Below are positions 43,541 through 51,953 of a DNA stretch of 64,000 bases, piece by piece. The notes beneath the pieces were generated by a model that was given only the letters and a program-made list of their open reading frames with translations, ran no database searches and was not told the DNA's origin. The position numbers and the translations under genes are program-made. The DNA is taken from the NCBI GenBank assembly GCA_037481935.1, contig JBBFKQ010000005.1, positions 62,001-126,000 of the forward strand. Reading direction: 5' to 3'. Origin of the DNA: Aquificaceae bacterium (GTDB lineage: Bacteria > Aquificota > Aquificia > Aquificales > Aquificaceae). Within the stretch, counting starts at the first letter, position 1; each line of letters starts with the position of its first letter.

Positions 43541-45961
43541 ATGTCCTATAGAGGTCTAAGTCATGAGGAAGTAGACAGAAGATTAAAGCTATACGGATAC
43601 AATAGCTTGAGAGAAAGAAGGTCATCAGACCTTCAACTTTTCCTTTCTCAGTTTAAAAACCCCTTCATATACCTGCTGATTCTCACAGCTACCTTCTCAT
43701 ACATCCTCGGTGAGACTACAGATACCCTCATAATCCTTCTGATTCTTCTAATCTCTGGTTTTATAGGCTTCCTGCAGGAAAGGTCTGCAAACAGGTCCGT
43801 GGAAAAACTCCTCAGTAGAGTAAAGACCACAGCTATTGTAATTAGAGAGGGGGAAAGGAGAGAAGTTCCGGTTGAGGAAGTGGTTGTTGACGATATTGTG
43901 GTCCTGACTGCAGGCCGCATAGTCCCTGCAGATATTCTTCTCATAGAAGCAAAGGATTTATTCGTAGACGAAGCCTTTCTCACCGGTGAGGCGTATCCCG
44001 TAGAAAAGCGTGAAGGTGAAAGGACTTACATGGGCACGAGTGTCATAAGCGGCTACGGTATTGGTAGAGTTGAAAAGACAGGAAGGAACACGCGATACGG
44101 CCAGGTTGTTGAGAAACTAAAGCATGGAAAAGAAGAAACGGACTTTGAAAAGGGGCTCAGAAACCTTGGTTTTGTTCTATTGCAGATAGCTTCAGCTATG
44201 GTAATAGTGGTCTTTGCAATAAACGCTCATCTCCACAAGGGTGTAATCGACTCCCTTCTATATGCTCTTTCTGTTGGCATAGGGATAACACCCTTTCTGC
44301 TACCGGTTATTGTGAATGTAACCCTTTCTCACAGCGCGAGACTTATAGCAACAAGAGGAATAATAACCAGAAGGCTCTCCTCCCTTTACAATCTAGGGAA
44401 CATGACCATACTCTGCACAGACAAGACAGGAACCCTGACTCAGGGGAAGATGGATGTTCTGGCCTTTCTAAACGCCCTTGGAAAGGAGGATGAAAAAGTC
44501 AGACTTTATGCCTGTCTTAACGCCATGATGCAGACTGGCTACAGAAATCCAATAGACGAAGCCATTAAGTCAAAGTTTAACAAAGAATACCTGGAGGATT
44601 TTACAAAGGCAGATGAAATACCCTTTGATTTTCAGAGAAAAAGGCTTTCCATACTTGTCAGAACAAAAGAAGGGAATTTTATACTCATCACAAAAGGAGC
44701 ATATAAAAACATACTTGAAGTATGCTCTTACGCCTCAGTTGAAGGTAGAATCTTAAGAATAGAAGAATTAAAGGGTAAGATTGAAGAAATCTATCAGAGA
44801 TATAGCGAACAGGGATACAAAGTCATAGCTCTAGCATATAAAGACCTCAGAAAAGATAATATCGCCTACACTGATGAAAGAGAGATGATATTTGGAGGAT
44901 TTATAGTGCTTCATGACCCGATAAAGCAAGACTCAAAGAAAACTATTCAGGAATTAATGGCTCTTGGAGTTGATTTAAGAATAGTAACGGGAGACAATAT
45001 ACTCGTAGCCAAAAAATTTGCAAAGGATTTGGGTCTCCCAGAGAAAATTATATCCGGTGAAGAGCTGAGAAAATATCCAGCGGAGGCTTTGACAGCAATA
45101 GTCAGGGATTTTTATGTTTTTGCAGAACTTGACCCCATGCAGAAGGAAGACATAGTTCTTGCATTAAGAAGGCTTGGTCATGTGGTGGGTTATATGGGCG
45201 ATGGTGCCAATGATTTGCTTGCTATGAGAGCATCAGATGTTGCACTGTCTGTGGAAAATGCAATGGATGTGGTCAAAGAGTCTGCAGATATCGTTTTTTC
45301 AAACCCAGACCTTGCAGGCATAAGGGAAGCAATTGTTGAGGGGAGGAGAGCCTTTTTGAACAGTATGAAGTATTCAAGAATACAGACAAGCTCCAATTTT
45401 GGAAACATGTTGTCTGTGTTGGGTGCTTCCTTTCTTGTGCCTTTCATCCCACTTCTTCCCTATCAGGTTTTAACTTTGAATCTTCTTGCAGACCTATCTT
45501 TCCTGACCCTTCCATCTGATAATGTGGATGAGGAAAAGCTTAAAAAACCAACCTCCTGGGACTTATCAAAGCTCAAGAAGTTTATCGTCTTTTTTGGTCC
45601 TGTAAGCTCTATCTTTGATTACGCAACCTTCTTCTACGCCATGCATATACTCAGGGCAGGGCCGGATACATTCAGGTCTCTCTGGTTTCTTGAAAGCCTT
45701 GTCACTCAGAGCCTCGTCCTCCTCTTCTTAAGAACTGATAAAACTGCCTTTTTACAGAGCAGGCCCTCTAAGGCTCTTGTGCTTACAGTCCTCGGAGTCT
45801 TGAGCTCTGGAGTTTTCCTCCTCTATTCACCCTTTGGAAGGCTCCTTGGGCTATATCCTCTTGGTGTAGAGCAGCTCATCTTCGTGTTCATAGTGACGCT
45901 CTCTTACGTTTTTCTTGTGGAGATGGTAAAAAGGTTATATGCTGCGAGACTCAGTAATTAA
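43541..45961 (+). CDS. P3B-like (MgtA-type) P-type ATPase
   Basis: 806-residue P-type ATPase. TGEAYPVEK actuator loop, phosphorylation Asp294 in CTDKTGTLT, GDGANDLLAM hinge, then M5-M6 with SSNFGNMLSVLGASFLVPF, NLLADLS (647-653) and FFGPVSSIFDYATF, the MgtA/P3B pattern. M4 reads GITPFLLP: the MgtA Glu is Phe252 here, and the hinge has LLAM instead of APAL. Mg2+ transport is suggested by family but the altered site makes the ion uncertain. Overlaps the convergent thioredoxin-fold gene by 11 bases. Confidence 0.82.
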   Translation: MSYRGLSHEEVDRRLKLYGYNSLRERRSSDLQLFLSQFKNPFIYLLILTATFSYILGETTDTLIILLILLISGFIGFLQERSANRSVEKLLSRVKTTAIVIREGERREVPVEEVVVDDIVVLTAGRIVPADILLIEAKDLFVDEAFLTGEAYPVEKREGERTYMGTSVISGYGIGRVEKTGRNTRYGQVVEKLKHGKEETDFEKGLRNLGFVLLQIASAMVIVVFAINAHLHKGVIDSLLYALSVGIGITPFLLPVIVNVTLSHSARLIATRGIITRRLSSLYNLGNMTILCTDKTGTLTQGKMDVLAFLNALGKEDEKVRLYACLNAMMQTGYRNPIDEAIKSKFNKEYLEDFTKADEIPFDFQRKRLSILVRTKEGNFILITKGAYKNILEVCSYASVEGRILRIEELKGKIEEIYQRYSEQGYKVIALAYKDLRKDNIAYTDEREMIFGGFIVLHDPIKQDSKKTIQELMALGVDLRIVTGDNILVAKKFAKDLGLPEKIISGEELRKYPAEALTAIVRDFYVFAELDPMQKEDIVLALRRLGHVVGYMGDGANDLLAMRASDVALSVENAMDVVKESADIVFSNPDLAGIREAIVEGRRAFLNSMKYSRIQTSSNFGNMLSVLGASFLVPFIPLLPYQVLTLNLLADLSFLTLPSDNVDEEKLKKPTSWDLSKLKKFIVFFGPVSSIFDYATFFYAMHILRAGPDTFRSLWFLESLVTQSLVLLFLRTDKTAFLQSRPSKALVLTVLGVLSSGVFLLYSPFGRLLGLYPLGVEQLIFVFIVTLSYVFLVEMVKRLYAARLSN

Positions 45962-46391
45962 GTCCTGGTGAACTCCTCACAAACCTACCCCTCTCGTCAA
46001 AGATAAAGGTGGAGGGCAGAAAGGTTATGGGAAAGTGGTCGTTGAACCTGACCTCTGTGTCCACAAGGGTGAGAAAACGCGGTTCTATGTTGAGCTCTCT
46101 GTAGCTCTTGAGAACATCCTCGGGCTCCATGGCGACCGCATAGGAGATGATAAGGTATTCCTTCTTTTCTTCCACGAGCCTGTTTAGCTTCTTCAGATGC
46201 TCGCTGTGCCCGGCGCAGGTCCTGCTCCATACGTAAAGGATAATGGGTCTGCCCTTTAAGTCTGAAAGGTATACGCCCCTGCCCTCAAGGTCTCTGACCT
46301 GCACCCTGGGCAGGGTGTCCCGTGAGCAGGAAAGGAGTAAAAAAAGGGGGAGGAGAAAGAAGACACGGGCAAAGTATCTAAACGCGGGCAA
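45951..46391 (-). CDS. Thioredoxin-fold (TlpA/SCO-like) lipoprotein with CxxH
   Basis: About 146 residues from TTG 46391, chosen because AAGGA lies 8 bases upstream and the product begins with a compact lipoprotein signal; TTG 46415 is possible. Lipobox LLLSC (Cys22). Thioredoxin-like fold: LEGRGVYLSDLKGRPIILYVWSRTC then LPSTFIFDERGRFV with the cis-Pro. The active site is Cys59-Ala-Gly-His62 instead of CxxC, so classic disulfide exchange is doubtful; metal binding or a mixed-disulfide role is possible. Overlaps thrC by 14 bases. Confidence 0.72.
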   Translation of the reverse strand: MPAFRYFARVFFLLPLFLLLSCSRDTLPRVQVRDLEGRGVYLSDLKGRPIILYVWSRTCAGHSEHLKKLNRLVEEKKEYLIISYAVAMEPEDVLKSYRELNIEPRFLTLVDTEVRFNDHFPITFLPSTFIFDERGRFVRSSPGLNY

Positions 46392-47607
46392 GTATCTTTT
46401 CCTTAAAGTCCGCAAGGCTCGGTTTTATATGTATAGTCTCTTTCAGATGATTGTCAAGAACTTCCATGGTCTTGTATCCGTTGCCTGTAATGTAGGCGAC
46501 CACCACCTCGTCCCTTCTGAAGGCTCCCCTCTGGGCGAGCTTTTTGAGGACTGCTATGGTTGTCCCACCGGCGGTCTCTGTGAATATACCTTCTGTCTCC
46601 GCAAGGAGTTTGATGCCATCTATTATTTCCTCGTCAGTGGCAGTTTCCCAGTCTCCTCCGCTTTCCCTTGTGACCTGTAGTGCGTATATGCCGTCTGCGG
46701 GGTTTCCTATGGCTATGGACTTGGCAATGGTGTTGGGACGCACGGGGATTATGTAGTCTCTGCCTTCTTTCCAGGCGCTTGCTATTGGGGAGCAACCTTC
46801 CGCCTGAGCTCCGTATACTCTAGTCCTGAGCTCCTCTATAAGACCCACCTTCAGGAGCTCTTTTAAACCTTTCCATATTTTGGTAACCAATGAGCCTGAG
46901 GCTGCAGGTGCCACCACAGCATCGGGAGCCTTCCAGCCCAACTGTTCCACCACCTCAAAGGCAAGGGTCTTTGAGCCTTCTGCGTAGAAGGGTCTTATGT
47001 TTATGTTCACAAAGGCCCACTGAAGCTCGCTGGCAATCTCAGAGCAGAGCCTGTTCACATCGTCATAAGTGCCCTCCACCGCAACCACTGTGGGAGCAAA
47101 GACAAGGCTACCATATATCTTCTGGGATTCGAGGTTTGCAGGTATAAAGACAAAACAGTTGAGGCCTGCCTGTGCAGAATGGCTCGCCACCGAATTGGCA
47201 AGGTTTCCTGTAGAGGCGCATGCGGCAGTATCAAAGCCAAACTCCATAGCCTTGGATATGGCAACGGATACGACCCTGTCCTTGAAGGAGAGCGTGGGAT
47301 GGTTTACCGAATCGTCCTTAATATACAGGTTTTCAAGCCCCAGCATTCTCCCCAGGTTCTCCGCCTTCCTGAGAGGCGTAAAGCCGGCACTCAGCCCCAC
47401 TCTTGGCTTCTCCACCGGCAGAAGGTCTATGTATCTCCAGAGGCTTTTTGGACCTTTCTCTATACTTTCCCTGCTTATTTTCCCTTTTATCTCATCGTAG
47501 TCATAGACTACCTCCAGAGGTCCAAAACAGAACTCGCACACGTGCATGGGTTCTATGGAATACTCCCTTCCGCATTCCCTGCATTTGAGTCCCAGAACCT
47601 TTGCCAT
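46378..47607 (-). CDS. thrC: Threonine synthase
   Basis: PLP enzyme turning O-phosphohomoserine into threonine. I start at ATG 47607 (MAKVLGLKCRECG) after GGAGGTAGC; the open frame upstream is unrelated. 409 residues: N-terminal Cys ribbon CRECG...CEFCFG (about 10-30), HPTLSFKDRV with the PLP Lys, CASTGNLANSVA and TAGGTTIA. The N-terminal rubredoxin-like cysteines occur in many thermophile ThrC. Divergent from the coiled-coil nuclease-like gene over 53 bases. Confidence 0.95.
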   Translation of the reverse strand: MAKVLGLKCRECGREYSIEPMHVCEFCFGPLEVVYDYDEIKGKISRESIEKGPKSLWRYIDLLPVEKPRVGLSAGFTPLRKAENLGRMLGLENLYIKDDSVNHPTLSFKDRVVSVAISKAMEFGFDTAACASTGNLANSVASHSAQAGLNCFVFIPANLESQKIYGSLVFAPTVVAVEGTYDDVNRLCSEIASELQWAFVNINIRPFYAEGSKTLAFEVVEQLGWKAPDAVVAPAASGSLVTKIWKGLKELLKVGLIEELRTRVYGAQAEGCSPIASAWKEGRDYIIPVRPNTIAKSIAIGNPADGIYALQVTRESGGDWETATDEEIIDGIKLLAETEGIFTETAGGTTIAVLKKLAQRGAFRRDEVVVAYITGNGYKTMEVLDNHLKETIHIKPSLADFKEKILARV

Positions 47608-47660
47608 TTTGCTACCTCCACAGGAGTATGAAGTAAAGATAATATAATATAAGCTAAGAC

Positions 47661-48407
47661 ATGGCAAAAAAAGTTTTTGTTGAGAAGGCAAAGAGGTTTT
47701 TGAAAAATGTTCTGCAAGAGCCTGAACTCCGGGAGTATGTAATAAGAGAGCTCTCTACGCACTTTGCGGACAAGGAAAAAACAGAGGACAACCTTGAAAA
47801 GCTATACAGAGAAGTGGTCAGGATAGGTGATGAGCTTGTAAGGCTCAGAGAAGAACAGGAAAAGGGGTGGCAGGAGCAGAGCGCCCTTTGGCAGGAGCAA
47901 AACAGACGATGGGAAGTGCAGGAAAGACGCTGGGAGGAACAGCAGAAAATAAACAGGGAGCTTATAGAGGAGATAAAGAAACTCCATAGGAAGTATGACA
48001 CAGGTACAGATGCTCAGGGTGCAAGGTGGGGACTAAGGGCTGAAAGCTCCTTCAGAGAAGCCATAAAAGGCATACTGGAAGAGGATTTTCCTGTAAAGGT
48101 AGAGAGATACCTCGCCTATGATGAAGAGGGAGAAGTTTTTGGAAAACCCCACCAGATAGAGCTTGACCTTATAATAAAGAACGGGAAAACCATACTGGCA
48201 GAGATAAAGTCTTCCATGAGCAAGTCTGACGTTTTTGTGCTAAAGAGGACGGTGGACTTCTATAAGAAGAAGGAAGGTAGAGAATTAGACAGAGTTCTCG
48301 TCATATTCCCGATGGTAGATTCAAAAGCAATGGAACTTGCAGAGGAATATGGCTTTGAGGCTTATTCCTATCCAGAAGATGTGGAGGGCTTGAATGAAAA
48401 ACAGTGA
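47661..48407 (+). CDS. Coiled-coil, PD-(D/E)XK-like protein (DUF3782 type)
   Basis: 248 residues. N-terminal helix, then a strong coiled coil (about 35-115) rich in Glu/Gln/Arg/Trp with repeating units EEQ-W-EQ, and a C-terminal domain with ELDLIIKNGKTILAEIKSS, i.e. Asp followed by E-I-K, the core of PD-(D/E)XK nuclease-fold proteins. The architecture matches DUF3782 proteins, common in thermophiles and of unknown function. TATAAT lies 12 bases before ATG. Last 14 bases overlap hemL. Confidence 0.72.
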   Translation: MAKKVFVEKAKRFLKNVLQEPELREYVIRELSTHFADKEKTEDNLEKLYREVVRIGDELVRLREEQEKGWQEQSALWQEQNRRWEVQERRWEEQQKINRELIEEIKKLHRKYDTGTDAQGARWGLRAESSFREAIKGILEEDFPVKVERYLAYDEEGEVFGKPHQIELDLIIKNGKTILAEIKSSMSKSDVFVLKRTVDFYKKKEGRELDRVLVIFPMVDSKAMELAEEYGFEAYSYPEDVEGLNEKQ

Positions 48408-49668
48408 ACTTTTTGAAAGGGCAAGGACCCTCATGCCTGGAGGTGTGAGCTCTCCCGTAAGGGCTTTCAAGGCGGTTGGTGGTGAGCCCATAATAGTCTC
48501 AAGGGCTCAGGGCTCAAGGCTGTGGGATGTGGAGGGCAAGGAATACATAGACTTTCTCATGTCCTGGGGACCCCTTATTCTGGGGCATGCGCATCCTGCA
48601 GTGGTTTCTGCCCTTCAGGAGCAGGCAAGGAAAGGTCTATCTTACGGGCTTACAAACGAGCATGAGATAACTCTTGCAAAGCTTGTGGTTTCTGCTATGC
48701 CCTCTGTGGAGATGGTGAGGTTTGTCTCCTCTGGCACTGAGGCAACCATGTCCGCCATAAGGCTGGCAAGGGGCTACACGAAAAGAAAATACGTGGTCAA
48801 GTTTGACGGATGCTACCACGGGCATGCTGACTCTTTACTGGTGAGTGCAGGCTCAGGCGTTGCCACGCTGGGCATTCCGGGCACTCCAGGAGTGCCAGAG
48901 GAGATAGCAAGTCTGACCCTCGTTATTCCTTACAACAACACGGAGGCCCTTGAGGAAGTTTTCAGGAAATATGGAGAAAATATTGCCTGCGTGATAGTGG
49001 AGCCCGTGGCGGGCAACATGGGAGTGGTTCTGCCAAAGCCCGGTTTTTTGGAGAGCATAAGGGAGATAACCAGAAGGTATGGTGCACTTGTCATATGCGA
49101 TGAGGTGATAACCAACTTCAGGCTTTCAAAGGGCGGGGCTCAGGAGCTACTGGGTAGAGACCCAGATATAACCTGCATGGGAAAGATACTGGGTGGTGGT
49201 ATGCCACTGGGTGCCTACGGAGGAAGAAAAGAAATCATGCAGATGATAGCACCAGAAGGACCCGTCTATCAGGCGGGAACACTTTCTGGCAACCCCCTCT
49301 CTGTGGTGGCAGGCATTGCAACCCTTACAGAGCTTTTCAGACTAAACCCTTACGAAGAGCTTGAAAGGCTCACAAATAGGTTGACATCAGGCATTTCGGA
49401 GATACTCACAGAAAAGGGCATACCCCACAGGATAAACCAGATAGCCTCCATGTTTACCCTCTTCTTCACAGAGGAGGAGGTCTACGATTACGAGACTGCC
49501 AAAAAGTCAGATAGAGAACTCTTTGGAAGGTTCTTCAGAAGCCTGCTGAAGGAGGGTGTTCTTATACCGCCCGCTCAGTTTGAGGCGTGGTTTTTGAGCA
49601 CAGCCCACACAGAAGAAGATATAGACCTTGCCCTTGAAAGAATAGAAAGGGCAGTATCAGAGCTCTGA
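48394..49668 (+). CDS. hemL: Glutamate-1-semialdehyde 2,1-aminomutase
   Basis: PLP enzyme forming 5-aminolevulinate, C5 route of tetrapyrrole synthesis. 424 residues with PGGVSSPVRAFK (14-25), SGTEATMSAIRLARG, CDEVITNFR and the PLP Lys in CMGKILGGGMPLGAYGG. Supplies heme for cytochromes such as the one at 38.4 kb. Coupled to the upstream nuclease-like gene by overlap; convergent with slt with one base between stops. Confidence 0.97.
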   Translation: MKNSELFERARTLMPGGVSSPVRAFKAVGGEPIIVSRAQGSRLWDVEGKEYIDFLMSWGPLILGHAHPAVVSALQEQARKGLSYGLTNEHEITLAKLVVSAMPSVEMVRFVSSGTEATMSAIRLARGYTKRKYVVKFDGCYHGHADSLLVSAGSGVATLGIPGTPGVPEEIASLTLVIPYNNTEALEEVFRKYGENIACVIVEPVAGNMGVVLPKPGFLESIREITRRYGALVICDEVITNFRLSKGGAQELLGRDPDITCMGKILGGGMPLGAYGGRKEIMQMIAPEGPVYQAGTLSGNPLSVVAGIATLTELFRLNPYEELERLTNRLTSGISEILTEKGIPHRINQIASMFTLFFTEEEVYDYETAKKSDRELFGRFFRSLLKEGVLIPPAQFEAWFLSTAHTEEDIDLALERIERAVSEL

Positions 49669-49686
49669 GTTATCTGAGAAGCTCTG
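49658..49686. other. Hairpin spanning convergent hemL / lytic transglycosylase ends
   Basis: CAGAGCT (49658-49664) and AGCTCTG (49680-49686) are inverted repeats around both stop codons, loop 15 bases. No T-run. Could slow converging polymerases; unproven. Confidence 0.3.
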
Positions 49687-51319
49687 AATAGACATAGTAG
49701 TTATACATGACCCTTTTCACATAGTCCCTGGTCTCCCGGATGGGGATGGTTTCTATAAAGAGATACTGGTCTTCATGTTGAGGCCAGCTTCTTACCCTTG
49801 TGGGTCCAGCGTTGTAGCTGGCGAGCGTTCTCACAAGGTCTCCCTTCCACTGGTCAAGCAGGTATCTCAGATAGGCGGCACCAAGGGTTATGTTGGTCTC
49901 TGGGTCGTAGATGTTTCTTATGCGTATGCCTTCCCTTCTTGCCACATACTGGGCAGTGCTGTCTATGAGTTGCATGAGCCCCCTGGCGTTTGCCACGGAT
50001 ACTGCATAAGGGTCAAACAAGCTTTCCTGCCTCATTACCGCGTATATGAGAGCACTTTCTATGGAGTATTTTTCAGAGGCTTTTTCTACCTTACCTCTGA
50101 AAGGTCTGGGAAAGGCTACCGCATTGTAAACAAAACTACCATAGCCATACTTTCTCACGGCAAGTCTGACAGCAAGATGCGGGTCAAGACGCGATATGGC
50201 AATCACATCAGAGGAGGTTAAATCCCTCAGCCTCTTAAAAGCCTCAAGCCTTGCGTATTCTGGAAAACCTGCCTCCCATATAGCCTTTACCACTCCTGCG
50301 GTTTTCGGCAGGCTCTCGTCCTCCATCACAACCCTCAAAGCCCTGCTCGCCACCGGAAGACCCAGCATGGAGCTGGCAACTGCATGGTAAAATCCCGCCC
50401 CATTGGAGGCCTTTACAAGATACTCACTCGCATCCTCCCTTCTGAGAAGTATGGCACACTTGTATGCCCAGAAGTTGCCCGTAGATGCCTCATCTCTGGT
50501 CTGTGAGTATTTCACAGAGGCTAAAAAGTGCTCAAAGGCTTTTGCGTAATCTCCCAGAGCATAGTAGGATAAGCCCAGGTTAAAATCCCTTCTGTAGGAG
50601 GGTTCCATGCGCAGGAAAAAGTTTATAGCTTCCTGAAAATTTCCCCTTTGCACGTTCAGCCTTCCAAGCCTGAAAAGGATATCAGAGACCAGATTTCTGT
50701 CTACAATGGAAGAAAGAAGTTCCTCCGTCTTCTCCCTCTGCTCCAGCTCGTAATACATAACTGCAAGCTCAGCCCTGGCCCTGCTGTCCCTGCACTCCTG
50801 AAAGGTCTGAAGAGCTTTTTCACTCTCCCTCAGGGCTCTGAGAGAGGTGCCCAGCATAAAACATACCTTCTGAAAATCCAGACCTTCAAGAAGTGCAACA
50901 ACTTCTCTGTAATACCTTCTCCTGAAAAGTTCCTCTGACGCCGTAAGGGCTTCCTCAGGGCTAAGTTCTATATACTGGATAAACCCTCTGAAAAGCACAG
51001 GAGACTTCAGAAAGCCTGCCTTCGGGTCAAGATTAAGTTCCCTCCAGAGGTTCAGATATTCTTCTCTGTATTCCTCTTTCAGATTTCTTGGGTTTAGCTC
51101 CATGAGAAGCCTGCCTGCCTCTTCCTTTTTTCCCCTCAGCACTGCATCCTTTGCCAGGAAAAACATAAGGTCATCTCTGAAAACTGCATCCGGGTATTCT
51201 TTAAGAATTCTTTGCCCCAGGATGGGGTCTCTGTTCTCCAGGTAAGCCATAAAAAGACGATACTCCCCCGGCAGCTGAGCAAATACGAAAAGGGGAAGAA
51301 GCAGTAGCAGCAGGAACAT
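49670..51319 (-). CDS. Soluble-type lytic murein transglycosylase (Slt)
   Basis: 549 residues, exported (signal peptide about 1-15). TPR-like superhelical repeats over about 60-400, then the Slt catalytic domain (about 405-545) with the catalytic Glu in MRQESLFDPYAVS, GLMQLI, NITLGAAYLRYLL and ASYNAGPTRV. Cleaves glycan strands of peptidoglycan forming 1,6-anhydromuramyl ends. Layout matches Slt70. Last gene in an apparent minus-strand run beginning near accA. Confidence 0.9.
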   Translation of the reverse strand: MFLLLLLLPLFVFAQLPGEYRLFMAYLENRDPILGQRILKEYPDAVFRDDLMFFLAKDAVLRGKKEEAGRLLMELNPRNLKEEYREEYLNLWRELNLDPKAGFLKSPVLFRGFIQYIELSPEEALTASEELFRRRYYREVVALLEGLDFQKVCFMLGTSLRALRESEKALQTFQECRDSRARAELAVMYYELEQREKTEELLSSIVDRNLVSDILFRLGRLNVQRGNFQEAINFFLRMEPSYRRDFNLGLSYYALGDYAKAFEHFLASVKYSQTRDEASTGNFWAYKCAILLRREDASEYLVKASNGAGFYHAVASSMLGLPVASRALRVVMEDESLPKTAGVVKAIWEAGFPEYARLEAFKRLRDLTSSDVIAISRLDPHLAVRLAVRKYGYGSFVYNAVAFPRPFRGKVEKASEKYSIESALIYAVMRQESLFDPYAVSVANARGLMQLIDSTAQYVARREGIRIRNIYDPETNITLGAAYLRYLLDQWKGDLVRTLASYNAGPTRVRSWPQHEDQYLFIETIPIRETRDYVKRVMYNYYVYSELLR

Positions 51320-51320
51320 A

Positions 51321-51728
51321 TCAGCTAATATATGTGATTATTAGCAGAACGAGAATTCCAAGGAAGAGGTTTACCCAGATGAGGTTAGGGATGTGTGAAA
51401 GCTTTTCTTTCCTGAAGAGGAAAAGATAAATGTAGGCGAATACGAGCGTCATAAGTGCAAATATAAAGAGCTTAGCATGAAACAGTGGGTTATCAGAAAA
51501 GTCTCTCCTGTAGCCATGCCAGATACCCATGCCTGTTATAAAGAGGACAAGTATAGAAAGCCAGACTGCCGGAAAGAACCTGGAAAACACGGCACGAAGT
51601 AGCCTGAGCCTCTGTTCTTCCTGAGAAAGCTCCCTCAGAGAGGGCTTGAGAAAAAGCAGGCTGTAGACCATCCCCCCTATCCACACTGCGGCAAAGAGAA
51701 TATGGAGAAACTCCAGCGACTTAATCAT
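51321..51728 (-). CDS. Four-helix membrane protein (CopD-like)
   Basis: 135 residues with four membrane segments (about 3-25, 45-68, 80-103, 110-133). LEFLHILFAAVWIGGMVY at the start has the His-x6-Trp-x-Gly-Gly pattern found in CopD and related heme- or copper-linked membrane proteins. Exact family is uncertain; function unknown. Start overlaps the rpoZ stop by 8 bases, and it ends one base before slt. Confidence 0.55.
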   Translation of the reverse strand: MIKSLEFLHILFAAVWIGGMVYSLLFLKPSLRELSQEEQRLRLLRAVFSRFFPAVWLSILVLFITGMGIWHGYRRDFSDNPLFHAKLFIFALMTLVFAYIYLFLFRKEKLSHIPNLIWVNLFLGILVLLIITYIS

Positions 51729-51951
51729 TCTCAGAGCCCCTTTTGAGCCTCACAACCTGCACTTTCCCCTGAGCTATGTCCTCTATGGCCTGAAAGGTCT
51801 TTTTTATGAGCTCACCCCTTGTCCTGTCTCTTACAAAAATGTCTTCACCCCTTTCCAGAAGCTGGCTTACCCTTCTGGCCGCTGCATGCACAAGCTCATA
51901 CCTTGAAGACACCCTCTTAAGTGCTTCCTCTATACTGGGTCTTTTGCTCAT
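51721..51951 (-). CDS. rpoZ: RNA polymerase omega subunit
   Basis: 76 residues: MSKRPSIEEALKRVSSRYELVHAAARRVSQL matches omega, whose conserved region holds the R-Y/F-x-L-V...A-x-R-A pattern that latches beta prime. I choose ATG 51951 with AAAGGAGG 7 bases upstream over TTG 51957. Sits between pncB and a membrane protein gene, with a 4-base-scale coupling to pncB. Confidence 0.85.
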   Translation of the reverse strand: MSKRPSIEEALKRVSSRYELVHAAARRVSQLLERGEDIFVRDRTRGELIKKTFQAIEDIAQGKVQVVRLKRGSEND

Positions 51952-51953
51952 TC

